Below are positions 35,292-43,660 of a stretch of DNA of 64,000 nucleotides, in pieces; position 1 is the stretch's first letter, and every line of letters starts with the position of its first letter. This stretch comes from Planctomycetota bacterium (GTDB lineage: Bacteria; Planctomycetota; UBA1135), in NCBI GenBank assembly GCA_008501825.1, contig QQUA01000024.1, positions 62,001 through 126,000 on the forward strand. The letters are read 5' to 3'. A program made the position numbers and the translations under genes. Under the pieces are notes generated by a model. That model was not told the DNA's origin, ran no database searches, and was given only the letters and a program-made list of their open reading frames with translations.

Positions 35292-36742
35292 CCGTTCCGC
35301 CGGATCCCGGCTGGGGCCAGGGCGGCTTTCAGGTATCGGGCCTTTAAAAGGGTCTCTTGCCATTCTGCTTCCGGCTCAGAATCCCATACGATGCCAGCGC
35401 CCACGCGCAAGGCAAGCATTCGATCGTAGACCAAAGCGGTTCGGATCAAAACCGAAAAATCCCCTCGCGGCAGGCCTGGCTCCCAAGCCCCAAATATGCC
35501 GCAATAAGGGCCTCTGCCAGTACTTTCGAGCTCAGCGATGGCCTGCAAAGCCCGCACCTTGGGGGCGCCGCTGATCGAGGCCGGAGGAAAGGTGGCATGC
35601 CACAGGGAAGCGGCTCCGGCCTCGGGTCGCCAACTTGCCGCCACCGTCGCGGTCCGGTGGTAAAGGGTTGGAAAGACTTCGATTTCCCCTGGACTGGGGA
35701 CCTCAACTCCACCAGGTGGAGCCAGCCGCCCGAGGTCGTTTCGGGCCATGTCGACGATCATGGTCAACTCGGCTCGCTCCTTGACCGAGGCTTGCAGCTT
35801 TTGCCGCGTCCGGCGGTCGGTTTCCGGATCGCCGCTTCGAGGCGCCGTGCCCTTGATCGGCCGGCTCTGCAACTGGGCTCCGTGGATCCTTAGAAAGCGT
35901 TCGGGCGACCAGGATAAAAGGGCTCCCCCCTGGAACCCGGCGCCGGATGGCCGGCCGCCTTCCCAGTAGGCGCTCATCGAGGTCGGTTGCGCCCGGCGCA
36001 GCAAGGCATACAAGGCCCGGGCGTCCAGGGGAGCCGGCCCCATCAAGCGATGGGCCAAATTGGCTTGAAACAGCTCCCCTTCCCCGATCCAGGCCCGCAA
36101 GCGTTCGACTTGGCGCCGAAAAGCCGCGGCGGGAATTTGCGGCTGAGGCAGGGCCGGCAAGCGGCCGGTTTCTAGGCAGACCGGCTTGGCTTGTTGGAAC
36201 TGGCGCCAATAGGCCATCGCCTGCTTGCGCTCCCGGCTGGAATTCCGGCCCGGTAATTCACCGTAAACCAATTGGGCCTCCCCGTTCGGTCGCCAAAGGA
36301 TCGCTTGGCGATAGCGAGCGAAGTGAAAGTCGGGAAATCCGGCCGGATCCGGAGGCAGCCAGGGATAGGGCTCGTAAGCATGACCGCATTCAAAGCCCAA
36401 ATAGCCGATCCAACCTCCGGCCAGGGGCGGCTCGGGGTCCTCCCGCAACCATTGCTCTCGACTCCAGTGGCGATCCAGGATCCGACCGGGATCCTCATCG
36501 GCCAAAGGCCATCGGGTTGCCGGCCCGGAAGCCCGATTTGAATCGGGAAGGCTGGAAACCGGCCTCCCCGGTTGCAGGCGGCCGAACAGCTCTCGATCCG
36601 GCGACCAGGCCAACAAGCTCCAACCCTGACCGTTGGAACTGTCCAACAAGGCCGGTCGGCATGCCCGGGGAAGGGCACTCAAGACTCGATCGGGCGGCGG
36701 TAGCTGCCCGTGAGCCAGGACTCGAAGCCGGACGTCGGTCAT
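35288..36742 (-). CDS. pabB: aminodeoxychorismate synthase component I
   Basis: The protein is 484 aa. The C-terminal chorismate-binding domain has RPIKGTAPR, whose Lys in PIKGT marks PabB rather than anthranilate synthase TrpE, plus AELTMIVDMARNDLGR and the ISGAPKVRAL and GIFGAW segments. It converts chorismate to 4-amino-4-deoxychorismate in folate synthesis with a glutaminase partner (PabA), which is not in this window. Its ATG is only two bases from a potential start of the divergent Xer recombinase, so promoters must lie within the neighbouring coding sequence. Confidence 0.9.
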   Translation of the reverse strand: MTDVRLRVLAHGQLPPPDRVLSALPRACRPALLDSSNGQGWSLLAWSPDRELFGRLQPGRPVSSLPDSNRASGPATRWPLADEDPGRILDRHWSREQWLREDPEPPLAGGWIGYLGFECGHAYEPYPWLPPDPAGFPDFHFARYRQAILWRPNGEAQLVYGELPGRNSSRERKQAMAYWRQFQQAKPVCLETGRLPALPQPQIPAAAFRRQVERLRAWIGEGELFQANLAHRLMGPAPLDARALYALLRRAQPTSMSAYWEGGRPSGAGFQGGALLSWSPERFLRIHGAQLQSRPIKGTAPRSGDPETDRRTRQKLQASVKERAELTMIVDMARNDLGRLAPPGGVEVPSPGEIEVFPTLYHRTATVAASWRPEAGAASLWHATFPPASISGAPKVRALQAIAELESTGRGPYCGIFGAWEPGLPRGDFSVLIRTALVYDRMLALRVGAGIVWDSEPEAEWQETLLKARYLKAALAPAGIRRNG

Positions 36743-36765
36743 GAATGCTTTACCATTTTGCGATC

Positions 36766-37689
36766 ATGGCGACGGCTCTGGAACCGGTCATCCAGGAGTA
36801 CCTCGACCACCTGCAGGAAATCCGGCAGGCGAGCCCGCATACGCTGCGAGCCTATCGCCGGGATTTGGAAGCGGTCGCCGATACCTGGGCCAAACAGGGG
36901 TTCGAGCTGGGCGTGGAAGATGTCACCCCCGGCATGCTGCGCCTTCATCTGGGAGAATTGGCGGACCAGGGGTTGAGCCCGAGCAGCCTGGCCCGGCACC
37001 TTTCCAGCCTGCGAAGCTTCTTCCGCTGGCTGGAAGAAAGCGGCCGCATTCAAAGCAATCCGGCTTTGGTTCTAAGGGGCCCGCGGCAACGACGGCGCCT
37101 GCCCCGCTATTTGGAGGAGGAGGAGGTCGAGGCATTGCTCGCCGCTCCCAAACGGGAGGACCGGGAAGGCTTGCGCGATCGAGCTTTGCTGGAAGTGCTT
37201 TATTCCACCGGTTGCCGGGCTTCCGAGTTGGTGGGATTGAACGAAAGCGATTTGGATTTACGCCGCGGCTTGGCTCGCTTGCGGGGCAAAGGTCGCAAGG
37301 AACGGCTGGGCATGTTGGGGCATCCGGCGGTGGAAGCCCTGCAGGAATACCTGAGTTCCAAAGCGCTCCGGCAATTGGATCGCCACGCTTTGTTCTTGAA
37401 TCACCGCGGCGGCCGCCTGACCGACCGATCGCTGCGTCGAATCTTGCAACGGCGCTTGACCGAAGCCGGAGTCTTTCGCCCCTGCACCCCCCATACTTTG
37501 CGACATTCTTTCGCCACTCACATGCTCCGTCGCGGTGCCGACTTACGCACCGTGCAAGAACTGCTCGGCCACGCCAGCTTGTCTTCCACCCAGATCTATA
37601 CCCACATTTCGCTGGAGCATCTACGGGCGCTTTATCACCAGGCACACCCCTTGGCGGACCGCCCGGCCGACCGCGGCTCCTCCGGCTGA
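36766..37689 (+). CDS. XerC/XerD-type tyrosine recombinase
   Basis: The protein is about 307 aa, the Xer length. The N-terminal SAM-like domain (IQEYLDHLQEIRQASPHTLRAYRRDL) is followed by the catalytic domain with Arg in TGCRASELVGL, Lys in GKGRKE, HTLRHSFATHML, the LLGHASLSSTQIYTH region and its Tyr nucleophile. Xer recombinases resolve chromosome dimers at dif with FtsK. XerC and XerD cannot be told apart by eye. I use the ATG at 36766; one at 36745 would add MLYHFAI. Nearby tRNA-Glu might suggest an integrase, but the length, lack of an excisionase and core-gene setting favour a housekeeping Xer. Confidence 0.85.
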   Translation: MATALEPVIQEYLDHLQEIRQASPHTLRAYRRDLEAVADTWAKQGFELGVEDVTPGMLRLHLGELADQGLSPSSLARHLSSLRSFFRWLEESGRIQSNPALVLRGPRQRRRLPRYLEEEEVEALLAAPKREDREGLRDRALLEVLYSTGCRASELVGLNESDLDLRRGLARLRGKGRKERLGMLGHPAVEALQEYLSSKALRQLDRHALFLNHRGGRLTDRSLRRILQRRLTEAGVFRPCTPHTLRHSFATHMLRRGADLRTVQELLGHASLSSTQIYTHISLEHLRALYHQAHPLADRPADRGSSG

Positions 37690-37724
37690 ATCGCCGGCAA
37701 TATCGGCCGGATTTCTGAAAACCT

Positions 37725-37769
37725 AAGAAGAAAGCCGCCCGTCGAACCCTTAGGCTGGACAGGCGGCTT
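37725..37769 (-). terminator. intrinsic terminator downstream of tRNA-Glu
   Basis: An 8-bp stem (37732-37739 with 37762-37769) is followed on the minus strand by TTCTTCTTAGG. It lies just after the tRNA 3' end. Confidence 0.65.
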
Positions 37770-37771
37770 GA

Positions 37772-37849
37772 TGGTGACCCCAGGGGGATTTGAACCCCCG
37801 TTGCCAGGATGAAAACCTGGTGTCCTAGGCCAGACTAGACGATGGGGCC
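37772..37849 (-). tRNA. tRNA-Glu (anticodon TTC), CCA encoded
   Basis: On the minus strand the gene starts GGCCCCA, pairing with TGGGGTC at the 3' end, followed by A and an encoded CCA (37774-37772). The anticodon loop reads TTTTCAT within a 5-bp stem (CCAGG/CCTGG), giving anticodon TTC for glutamate. The T arm has GGGGGTTCAAATCCCCC. It is transcribed away from the downstream carboxypeptidase gene. Confidence 0.95.
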
Positions 37850-37943
37850 GGTCCTCAGAAGGTGTTGCCGAGGAACGAAGGCGCGCAAAGATAGAAGGGG
37901 CCCCATTCCCTGTCAAGCATCCCAAGCAAAACCCAATTCCAAC

Positions 37944-40370
37944 ATGCTCCTCCCTCTTCCCCTCCTCCTTTGGGCAGCCACCGCCCAGCAGCCGGACATA
38001 CAACCGGCACCTCCAATCAAGGACTTGGTCGAAGTGCAACTTAGCGGCCGGTCAGAAGCTCACTACTTGTATCAAGTCGCCAGCGATCCTCACGATCACG
38101 GCGGTATCGATGAACAAGGAAGAGCTTGGATCTTTGCCGACGATGCTGAACAAGATCACTTAGCCAGCCTTGGTTTCCGCTTGAACGTGGTTCAAGAAGA
38201 CCTGTCCGCTTTTTACGCCGCCCGAGCCAAACAAAACCCGGCGCCCCGCGGCGTAGGCGGTTCCATGGGCGGCTTTAAAACTTTGGCCGAGATCAACCAG
38301 GCGATGGATGATCTGCAAGCGGCTTATCCGAATTTGGTTTCCCCGAAATACAGCCTCGGAACCAGCATTCAAGGTCGTCCAATTTGGGCGATGCGAATCT
38401 CGGACAACCCGACCGTAGACGAAGCCGCCGAACCGGTGGCTTGGTTCGATGCCATTCATCACGCCCGCGAACCGATGAGCGGCGAATCGTTGTTGTTGTT
38501 CGCGGAATGGTTGTGCGACAACTACGGCAGCGATCCGGAAGTCACCCGCATGGTGGAGTCTCGCAACATCGTGTTCGTGCCTTGCGTGAATCCCGATGGT
38601 TATGAATACAACCGTCAAACCAATCCAAGCGGCGGCGGCATGTGGCGCAAAAACCGGCGCAACAACGGCGGCGGCAGTTACGGCGTGGACTTGAACCGTA
38701 ACTACGATTGGGAATGGGGACCGCAATGGAGCGGTTCCAGCGGCAATCCGGACAGCGATATTTATCGGGGTACGGCCCCTTTTTCCGAACCGGAATCCCA
38801 GGCCATTCGAGATGAGTTGGCGGCCCACCCGCCGGGCATGTCCATCTCCGCTCACACCTTCAGCAATTTGTGGATTTACCCTTGGGGTTACAGCACCGTC
38901 TACACGCCGGACGACGCTCAATTCCGTTGGTATGGCCAACAAATGACGGCCACCAGCGGTTACATCTACGGAACCGCTTGGGAGGTTCTCTACACCGCCA
39001 ACGGCGTCAGTACCGATCATCACTACGGTGTTCACAGCACCTTCGCTTTCACTCCCGAAATCGGCGGCTCCAGCGACGGCTTTTGGCCCAGCCCTTCCCG
39101 CATTCCGGCCTTGTTCGAAGACGTCCGCCCCGGTTATGTGCAAATCACCAAGTGGACCGGCGGTTGGTTGGAAACTCCGGACTTCCTGTGGCAGGAAATC
39201 AGCGGCGACGGCGATGCTTTCCAAGAAGCCGGCGAGACCTGGCAAGTGCAATTGGACTTCGGCAACCCGGGCGTGGCCGACGTCAATGCCAGCATTCAAT
39301 TGAGCTCCCCCACCGCCGACATCACCGTGTTGCAGGGCAACGCCAGCGTGTTGGCCAGCGCTTACGGCAGCGGCACCTCCAGTGCCTTGCAACTGCGCTT
39401 TGAAAGCGGAGCTCAATCCGGCGTCCCCTACGCATTGGATTTGAGTCTCAGTTACGACACCGTCACCACGGTGGAGCCCTTGGTGATCGTGTTGGGACGC
39501 CCGCGTTTGTTGTTCCGTGACGACATGGAAGATGCCGATTACGGCTGGTCGGTCAGTGACAACACCCATTACTCCTGGGAGCGGGCCAACCCGCAGCAAA
39601 CCACCAGCAGCGGCCAAACTTGCCAGCCGGAAAACGACAACTCCAATCCGGGGACTTTGTGCTGGGTGACCGGCGCAGCCGCGGGAAGCAGCGCCGGAAC
39701 CAATGACGTGGACGGCACCACCGTCTTGACCTCGCCGATTTTCCGGGCGGGCGGTTTCCAAAGTGCCACCTTGTCCTACGCCCGTTGGTTCGCCAACCTC
39801 CCCGGCAGCGGTTTGGACGACGTTTTGGAAGTGGAAATTTCCGACAACGGCGGCAGTACTTGGACCCTGTTGGAACAAACCGGCAACGCCAATTCCTGGC
39901 AAACGGTCAGCTTCGCCCTGGAAAACTACGTCACCCTGAACGACAACCTGCGCTTGCGCTTCACGGTGTCGGACAGCCCCAACAACGACCTGACCGAAGG
40001 CTTGCTCGACGATCTGGAATTGCAGGTCTACAGCACCCTGCCGACTTTGGGCGCCTGGGGTGAAATCGGCCTCGGCTCCTCGGTCAAGTTGTTCTTGGAA
40101 GGACCGGCCAACGTCGGTTACCAACTCAAGTACTCCTTCACCGCCGACAGCGGCACCGTCATTCCCGGCATCGACGGATTGCAATACCTGACCGGCAGCA
40201 TCAAGGATCTGCTGGCCGGCAGTTTCGACGGCGAAGGCCGAGCGGTCACCGCCGCCAACGTGCCGAACAACCCGACCTTGTCCGGACGGACCATTTACTT
40301 GCAAGCCCTGGTCGACGCCGGCGGTCCGGAAGCCGCCTTTAGCAACCTGCTCACGGTGATCGTGCTTTAA
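37944..40370 (+). CDS. secreted M14 zinc carboxypeptidase with shared C-terminal module (first of a tandem pair)
   Basis: The protein is 808 aa from the ATG at 37944 with a short signal peptide (LLPLPLLLWAATAQQ). After a roughly 90-residue prodomain (ending near SMGGFKTLAEI) the M14 domain spans about residues 95-400: zinc ligands H173 and E176 (HHARE), Arg/Asn in DLNRNYDW, the third ligand H304 (SAHTFSNL) and the catalytic E372 (FTPEIGG). These predict removal of C-terminal residues from peptides. Downstream are an Ig-like region and a jelly-roll-like domain (ILFRDDMEDADYGWSVSD) and finally the shared secreted module (LSGRTIYLQALVDAGGPEAA, then SNLLTV). A close paralogue follows 85 bases later. 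Confidence 0.9.
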   Translation: MLLPLPLLLWAATAQQPDIQPAPPIKDLVEVQLSGRSEAHYLYQVASDPHDHGGIDEQGRAWIFADDAEQDHLASLGFRLNVVQEDLSAFYAARAKQNPAPRGVGGSMGGFKTLAEINQAMDDLQAAYPNLVSPKYSLGTSIQGRPIWAMRISDNPTVDEAAEPVAWFDAIHHAREPMSGESLLLFAEWLCDNYGSDPEVTRMVESRNIVFVPCVNPDGYEYNRQTNPSGGGMWRKNRRNNGGGSYGVDLNRNYDWEWGPQWSGSSGNPDSDIYRGTAPFSEPESQAIRDELAAHPPGMSISAHTFSNLWIYPWGYSTVYTPDDAQFRWYGQQMTATSGYIYGTAWEVLYTANGVSTDHHYGVHSTFAFTPEIGGSSDGFWPSPSRIPALFEDVRPGYVQITKWTGGWLETPDFLWQEISGDGDAFQEAGETWQVQLDFGNPGVADVNASIQLSSPTADITVLQGNASVLASAYGSGTSSALQLRFESGAQSGVPYALDLSLSYDTVTTVEPLVIVLGRPRLLFRDDMEDADYGWSVSDNTHYSWERANPQQTTSSGQTCQPENDNSNPGTLCWVTGAAAGSSAGTNDVDGTTVLTSPIFRAGGFQSATLSYARWFANLPGSGLDDVLEVEISDNGGSTWTLLEQTGNANSWQTVSFALENYVTLNDNLRLRFTVSDSPNNDLTEGLLDDLELQVYSTLPTLGAWGEIGLGSSVKLFLEGPANVGYQLKYSFTADSGTVIPGIDGLQYLTGSIKDLLAGSFDGEGRAVTAANVPNNPTLSGRTIYLQALVDAGGPEAAFSNLLTVIVL

Positions 40371-40432
40371 TCCCCGTCCCACCGGGCTTCGGCCCTGCCG
40401 GGCGGCGACGACCCCGAAAGGGCTGCTCTTTC

Positions 40433-40463
40433 CAGGCCATGGTTTAAAACAAACCATGGCCTG
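40433..40463 (+). promoter_or_regulatory. perfect inverted repeat enclosing the start codon of the second carboxypeptidase
   Basis: A perfect 13-bp inverted repeat (40433-40445 with 40451-40463, loop AAAAC) contains the ATG at 40456 in its right arm. In RNA it would form a stable hairpin that hides the start codon. There is no T-tract after it, so it does not look like an ordinary terminator. Confidence 0.7.
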
Positions 40464-42897
40464 TTCCCTTGCTCCCCTCCTTTTGATGGCCGGCTTGAGC
40501 TGGCCGGCGGCGCAGCAGCCCGCCTCTTCCCCCTCGCTCCACGACAAGGATCTGGTCTCGGTGCAGCTTCGCAGCCCAGGCGAAGCCTGGACCCTGCGCC
40601 AGCACGCCGAAGACTTCCTGGATCACTTGCCCATCAGCCCCGAAGGGGAAGCTTGGATTCTGGCCGATCCCCGGGAACAAGAGCGGTTGGCGGCTTTGGG
40701 TTTCCAACTGACCGTAGTCCAGGAAGACCTTTCCGCTTTTTACGCTCAAAGAGCCATGCAAGACCAGGTCCCCCGAGGTGTCGGTGGCAGCATGGGCGGT
40801 TTTAAAACCCTGGCCGAAATCGCCGCCGCCATGGATGACTTGCAAGCGGCTTATCCATTCCTGGTATCACCGAAATGGTCGCTCGGGCAAAGCCACGAAG
40901 GCCGTCCCCTATTGGCCATGCGGTTGTCCGACAACCCGACCGTAGACGAACCGGAGGAAGCCGGGGTTTGGTTCGACGCTTTACACCATGCTCGGGAACC
41001 GATGGGCGCCGAATCAATTTTGTTGTTCGCCGAATGGTTGTGCGCCAACTACGGCCAAAATCCGACCGTCACCCGCTTGTTGGACACCCGAGATTTCATC
41101 TTCGTGCCCTGCGCCAATCCGGACGGTTATGAATACAACCGGCAAACTCGGCCCAATGGCGGCGGCTTGTGGCGAAAAAACCGGCGCAATAACGGCGGCA
41201 GTTTCGGCGTGGATTTGAACCGAAATTACGGATGGGAATGGGGCTCGCAATGGAATGGTTCCAGCGGCAATCCCAACGCCGACGACTATCGCGGCCCATC
41301 GGCCTTTTCCGAACCGGAAACTCAGGCGATTCGAGACGCTTTGGCTCTCCATCCTCCCGGGACCTCGGTCTCCGCCCACACCTTCAGCAATCTCTGGATT
41401 TACTCTTGGGGCTATGACCGGGTTCTGACCGCCGAAAACGGCATCTTCCGCTGGTACGGAGAGCAAATGACCGCCCACAATCATTGGCCTTATGGGGCGG
41501 CTTGGGAGGTGCTCTACGAAGCCAACGGCGTCAGTGCCGATTGGCACTACGGAACCCACGGCACCTTCGCCTTTTCCCCGGAAATCGGCAGCTTCTGGGA
41601 TGGCTTTTGGCCGCGGCCTTCCAAAATCCCCAGTCTGTTCTGGGCGGTGCAGCCTTCCTATCTGTTGCTCAGCCAATGGAGCGGCGGTTGGTTGGAAGCG
41701 CCGCAATTGCAATGGCAGGAAGTCAGCGGCAACGGCAATGCGGTCAAGGAAGTCGGAGAAACTTGGCAGTTGTGGTTGCAGTTCGGCAACTCGGGAGTGC
41801 GGGACCTCAACGTGGCTTTGCAATTGCAAAGTCGCCGGCCGGAAATCCAAGTGCTGATTCAAAATGCCCAAGGATGGGTGCCAGCTCACGATTTCGCCTT
41901 GCTCGGGCCTTTTGAATTGCATTTGCAAAGCTCCTTGGGCGGTGGCCAGGTTTATGCCCTCGACCTTGACCTGGACTACGACGGCGCCCAAAGCCATTTG
42001 GAAATCCCGTTGTTGGTCGGCAAAGATCGATTGTTGTTCCACGACGCCATGGAAAACGGCGATTTCGGTTGGACCGTTCAAAACGCCGCCGGAGGAAGTT
42101 TTGAATTGGGCATCCCGGAACTCACCATGGAAAGCGGCCGCGTGGTTCAACCTGGCGAGGACAATCCCAACGGTCAAGGCCAATGGTGTTGGGTCACCGG
42201 GGCGGCGGCCGGGAATCAAGCCGGCGATGGAGACGTGGACGGCCTCACGGTCTTGACCTCGCCGCTGTTTTCCTGTGCCGGTTTCCAGCAAGCGGAAATC
42301 CAAGTAGCGCGCTGGTTCGCCAACGACCCCTCCGGCCCGCAAGACGATGTCCTCGTCGCCGAAGTATCCGCCGACGGCGGCCAGAACTGGGTAAGAATGA
42401 ACGCCCAAAGCCACGACCCGCAATGGCGGGAAGTCCGCTACGACTTGGAAAACTTCGTCGCCTTAACCGATCAAATGCGGCTGCGTTGGCAAGTGGCGGA
42501 TCAACCCGACAACGATCTTTGCGAAGCCTTGCTGGACGACCTCCGGCTCAGCACCGCCAGCGAGTTGCCGACTCTGGGGCTCTGGGGTGCCGCCACTCTA
42601 GGCAACTCGGTGTTGCTGTTCTTGGACGGTCCGCCACAAGTCCCCTATCGCTTGTTGTTTTCTTTCGACGCCGGCGAAGGACAGACCGTGACCGGAATCC
42701 AGGGCCTTTTGTATTTGGAAAACAACGTTTCCACTCTGTGGCAAGGAAACACCGATGCCCTTGGCCAAGCCACCGTTCAAAGCATGATCCCGAATCAATC
42801 CAGCTTGTTGGGACGCACTCTCCACTTGCAATCCTTGTTCGATGAAGCGGGCTCGCAAGCGGCATACAGTTCCCTGCTGTCAGTTCTGGTTCAATAA
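40456..42897 (+). CDS. secreted M14 zinc carboxypeptidase with shared C-terminal module (second of a tandem pair)
   Basis: The protein is 813 aa, closely related to the gene just upstream over its whole length. Key residues are retained: HARE zinc motif (LHHAREPMGAES), DLNRNYGW, SAHTFSNL and FSPEIGS. The signal peptide is MACSLAPLLLMAGLSWPAAQ; a Met ten residues in (40486) is an alternative start that would lie beyond the hairpin at 40433-40463. The prodomain, jelly-roll-like domain and C-terminal module (LLGRTLHLQSLFDEAGSQAA) match the first copy. The pair looks like a tandem duplication that has diverged; differences such as KLEDNF-type linkers could tune substrate choice, which is inference. 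Confidence 0.9.
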   Translation: MACSLAPLLLMAGLSWPAAQQPASSPSLHDKDLVSVQLRSPGEAWTLRQHAEDFLDHLPISPEGEAWILADPREQERLAALGFQLTVVQEDLSAFYAQRAMQDQVPRGVGGSMGGFKTLAEIAAAMDDLQAAYPFLVSPKWSLGQSHEGRPLLAMRLSDNPTVDEPEEAGVWFDALHHAREPMGAESILLFAEWLCANYGQNPTVTRLLDTRDFIFVPCANPDGYEYNRQTRPNGGGLWRKNRRNNGGSFGVDLNRNYGWEWGSQWNGSSGNPNADDYRGPSAFSEPETQAIRDALALHPPGTSVSAHTFSNLWIYSWGYDRVLTAENGIFRWYGEQMTAHNHWPYGAAWEVLYEANGVSADWHYGTHGTFAFSPEIGSFWDGFWPRPSKIPSLFWAVQPSYLLLSQWSGGWLEAPQLQWQEVSGNGNAVKEVGETWQLWLQFGNSGVRDLNVALQLQSRRPEIQVLIQNAQGWVPAHDFALLGPFELHLQSSLGGGQVYALDLDLDYDGAQSHLEIPLLVGKDRLLFHDAMENGDFGWTVQNAAGGSFELGIPELTMESGRVVQPGEDNPNGQGQWCWVTGAAAGNQAGDGDVDGLTVLTSPLFSCAGFQQAEIQVARWFANDPSGPQDDVLVAEVSADGGQNWVRMNAQSHDPQWREVRYDLENFVALTDQMRLRWQVADQPDNDLCEALLDDLRLSTASELPTLGLWGAATLGNSVLLFLDGPPQVPYRLLFSFDAGEGQTVTGIQGLLYLENNVSTLWQGNTDALGQATVQSMIPNQSSLLGRTLHLQSLFDEAGSQAAYSSLLSVLVQ

Positions 42898-42924
42898 AGG
42901 TCCGGCGATGAAAGCCCTGCCGCC

Positions 42925-43254
42925 CTACTTGGGAGGCAGGGTTTTGGCGAAGCTGCGCCCGATCTCCATCCATGCCTTCAAAGTAGCGGTTTTGGCCCAG
43001 CCGGCCGGGGCCACCATCACCCATCCTTTCATCACCCGTCCGGTGACGTCAAAGACGCGAGTATGATCTTTTTCAAGACATTCCTGATATGGCTTCGGGC
43101 CGCAACGGACCACCAGGTGGTCTTGCCAAATCCCAAAAGCCATATTCCCGTTTAGCAGATATCCAATACCGCCAAACATGCTCTTCTTTTTCAATCCTCG
43201 CCACCGGTTGCAAACTCCATCGATGGCCAACTCCAAATTCTGATCGTAAACCAA
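42925..43254 (-). CDS. TfoX N-terminal-domain protein
   Basis: The protein is about 109 aa. It has the TfoX/Sxy N-terminal domain pattern: KKSMFGGIGYLLNGNMAFGIWQDHLVVR, followed by a short C-terminal helix. In TfoX this half is coupled to competence regulation, but stand-alone versions occur in many bacteria and their function is poorly defined. I chose the TTG at 43254 because AAGGAG lies six bases upstream and the alternative start at 43335 would overlap the SUI1-like gene. It follows that gene by 19 bases. Confidence 0.75.
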   Translation of the reverse strand: MVYDQNLELAIDGVCNRWRGLKKKSMFGGIGYLLNGNMAFGIWQDHLVVRCGPKPYQECLEKDHTRVFDVTGRVMKGWVMVAPAGWAKTATLKAWMEIGRSFAKTLPPK

Positions 43255-43273
43255 GAGATTCTCCTTCGGCGTC

Positions 43274-43657
43274 TTAGCCGCCGACTCGCTTGACCTTCCA
43301 GCCCATTTGGCGCAGCTCTTCGACCAAGACGTCACGATGCTCGCCTTGGATCTCGATGACCCCGTCTCGAATCGAGCCGCCGCTACCGCAACGTTGCTTC
43401 AATTGTTTGGCCAGCTTTTTCAATGCCTCCGGCTCCAAAGGAAGACCGTGAATCAAAGTCACTCCCTTGCCCTTTCGGCCTTGGGTAGCCCGGGAAACCC
43501 GAACCACGCCGTCGCCGCCGTCGCTTTTTTCGGCGGCTTGCTTCTTCAAGGCTCCACAAAGGCAGGTAGATTCGGGGAAACTGTGAGCGGGACAAAACAA
43601 TTTGTGCGCCACCGCCGGTGCCGGCTTTTCCGGCTTTCGAAAGGACTTTTTCGACAT
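43274..43657 (-). CDS. SUI1/eIF1-family protein (YciH-like)
   Basis: The protein is 127 aa. The C-terminal roughly 75 residues have the SUI1 fold pattern: GRKGKGVTLIHGLPLEPEALKKLAKQL, KQRCGSGGSIRDGVIEIQGEHRD and VEELRQMGWKVKRVG. Bacterial YciH-type proteins act on translation initiation fidelity. The N-terminal part is lysine-rich and contains three Cys residues (LFCPAH and CLCGAL). The gene begins three bases after the EboE-like stop. Confidence 0.88.
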   Translation of the reverse strand: MSKKSFRKPEKPAPAVAHKLFCPAHSFPESTCLCGALKKQAAEKSDGGDGVVRVSRATQGRKGKGVTLIHGLPLEPEALKKLAKQLKQRCGSGGSIRDGVIEIQGEHRDVLVEELRQMGWKVKRVGG

Positions 43658-43660
43658 CGA

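Noticed and set aside
36745..37849. Tyrosine recombinase next to tRNA-Glu as an integrative element
   Set aside because: The recombinase has Xer length and motifs, no duplicated tRNA end or cargo of mobile genes is visible, and the neighbours are core metabolic and secreted-protein genes.
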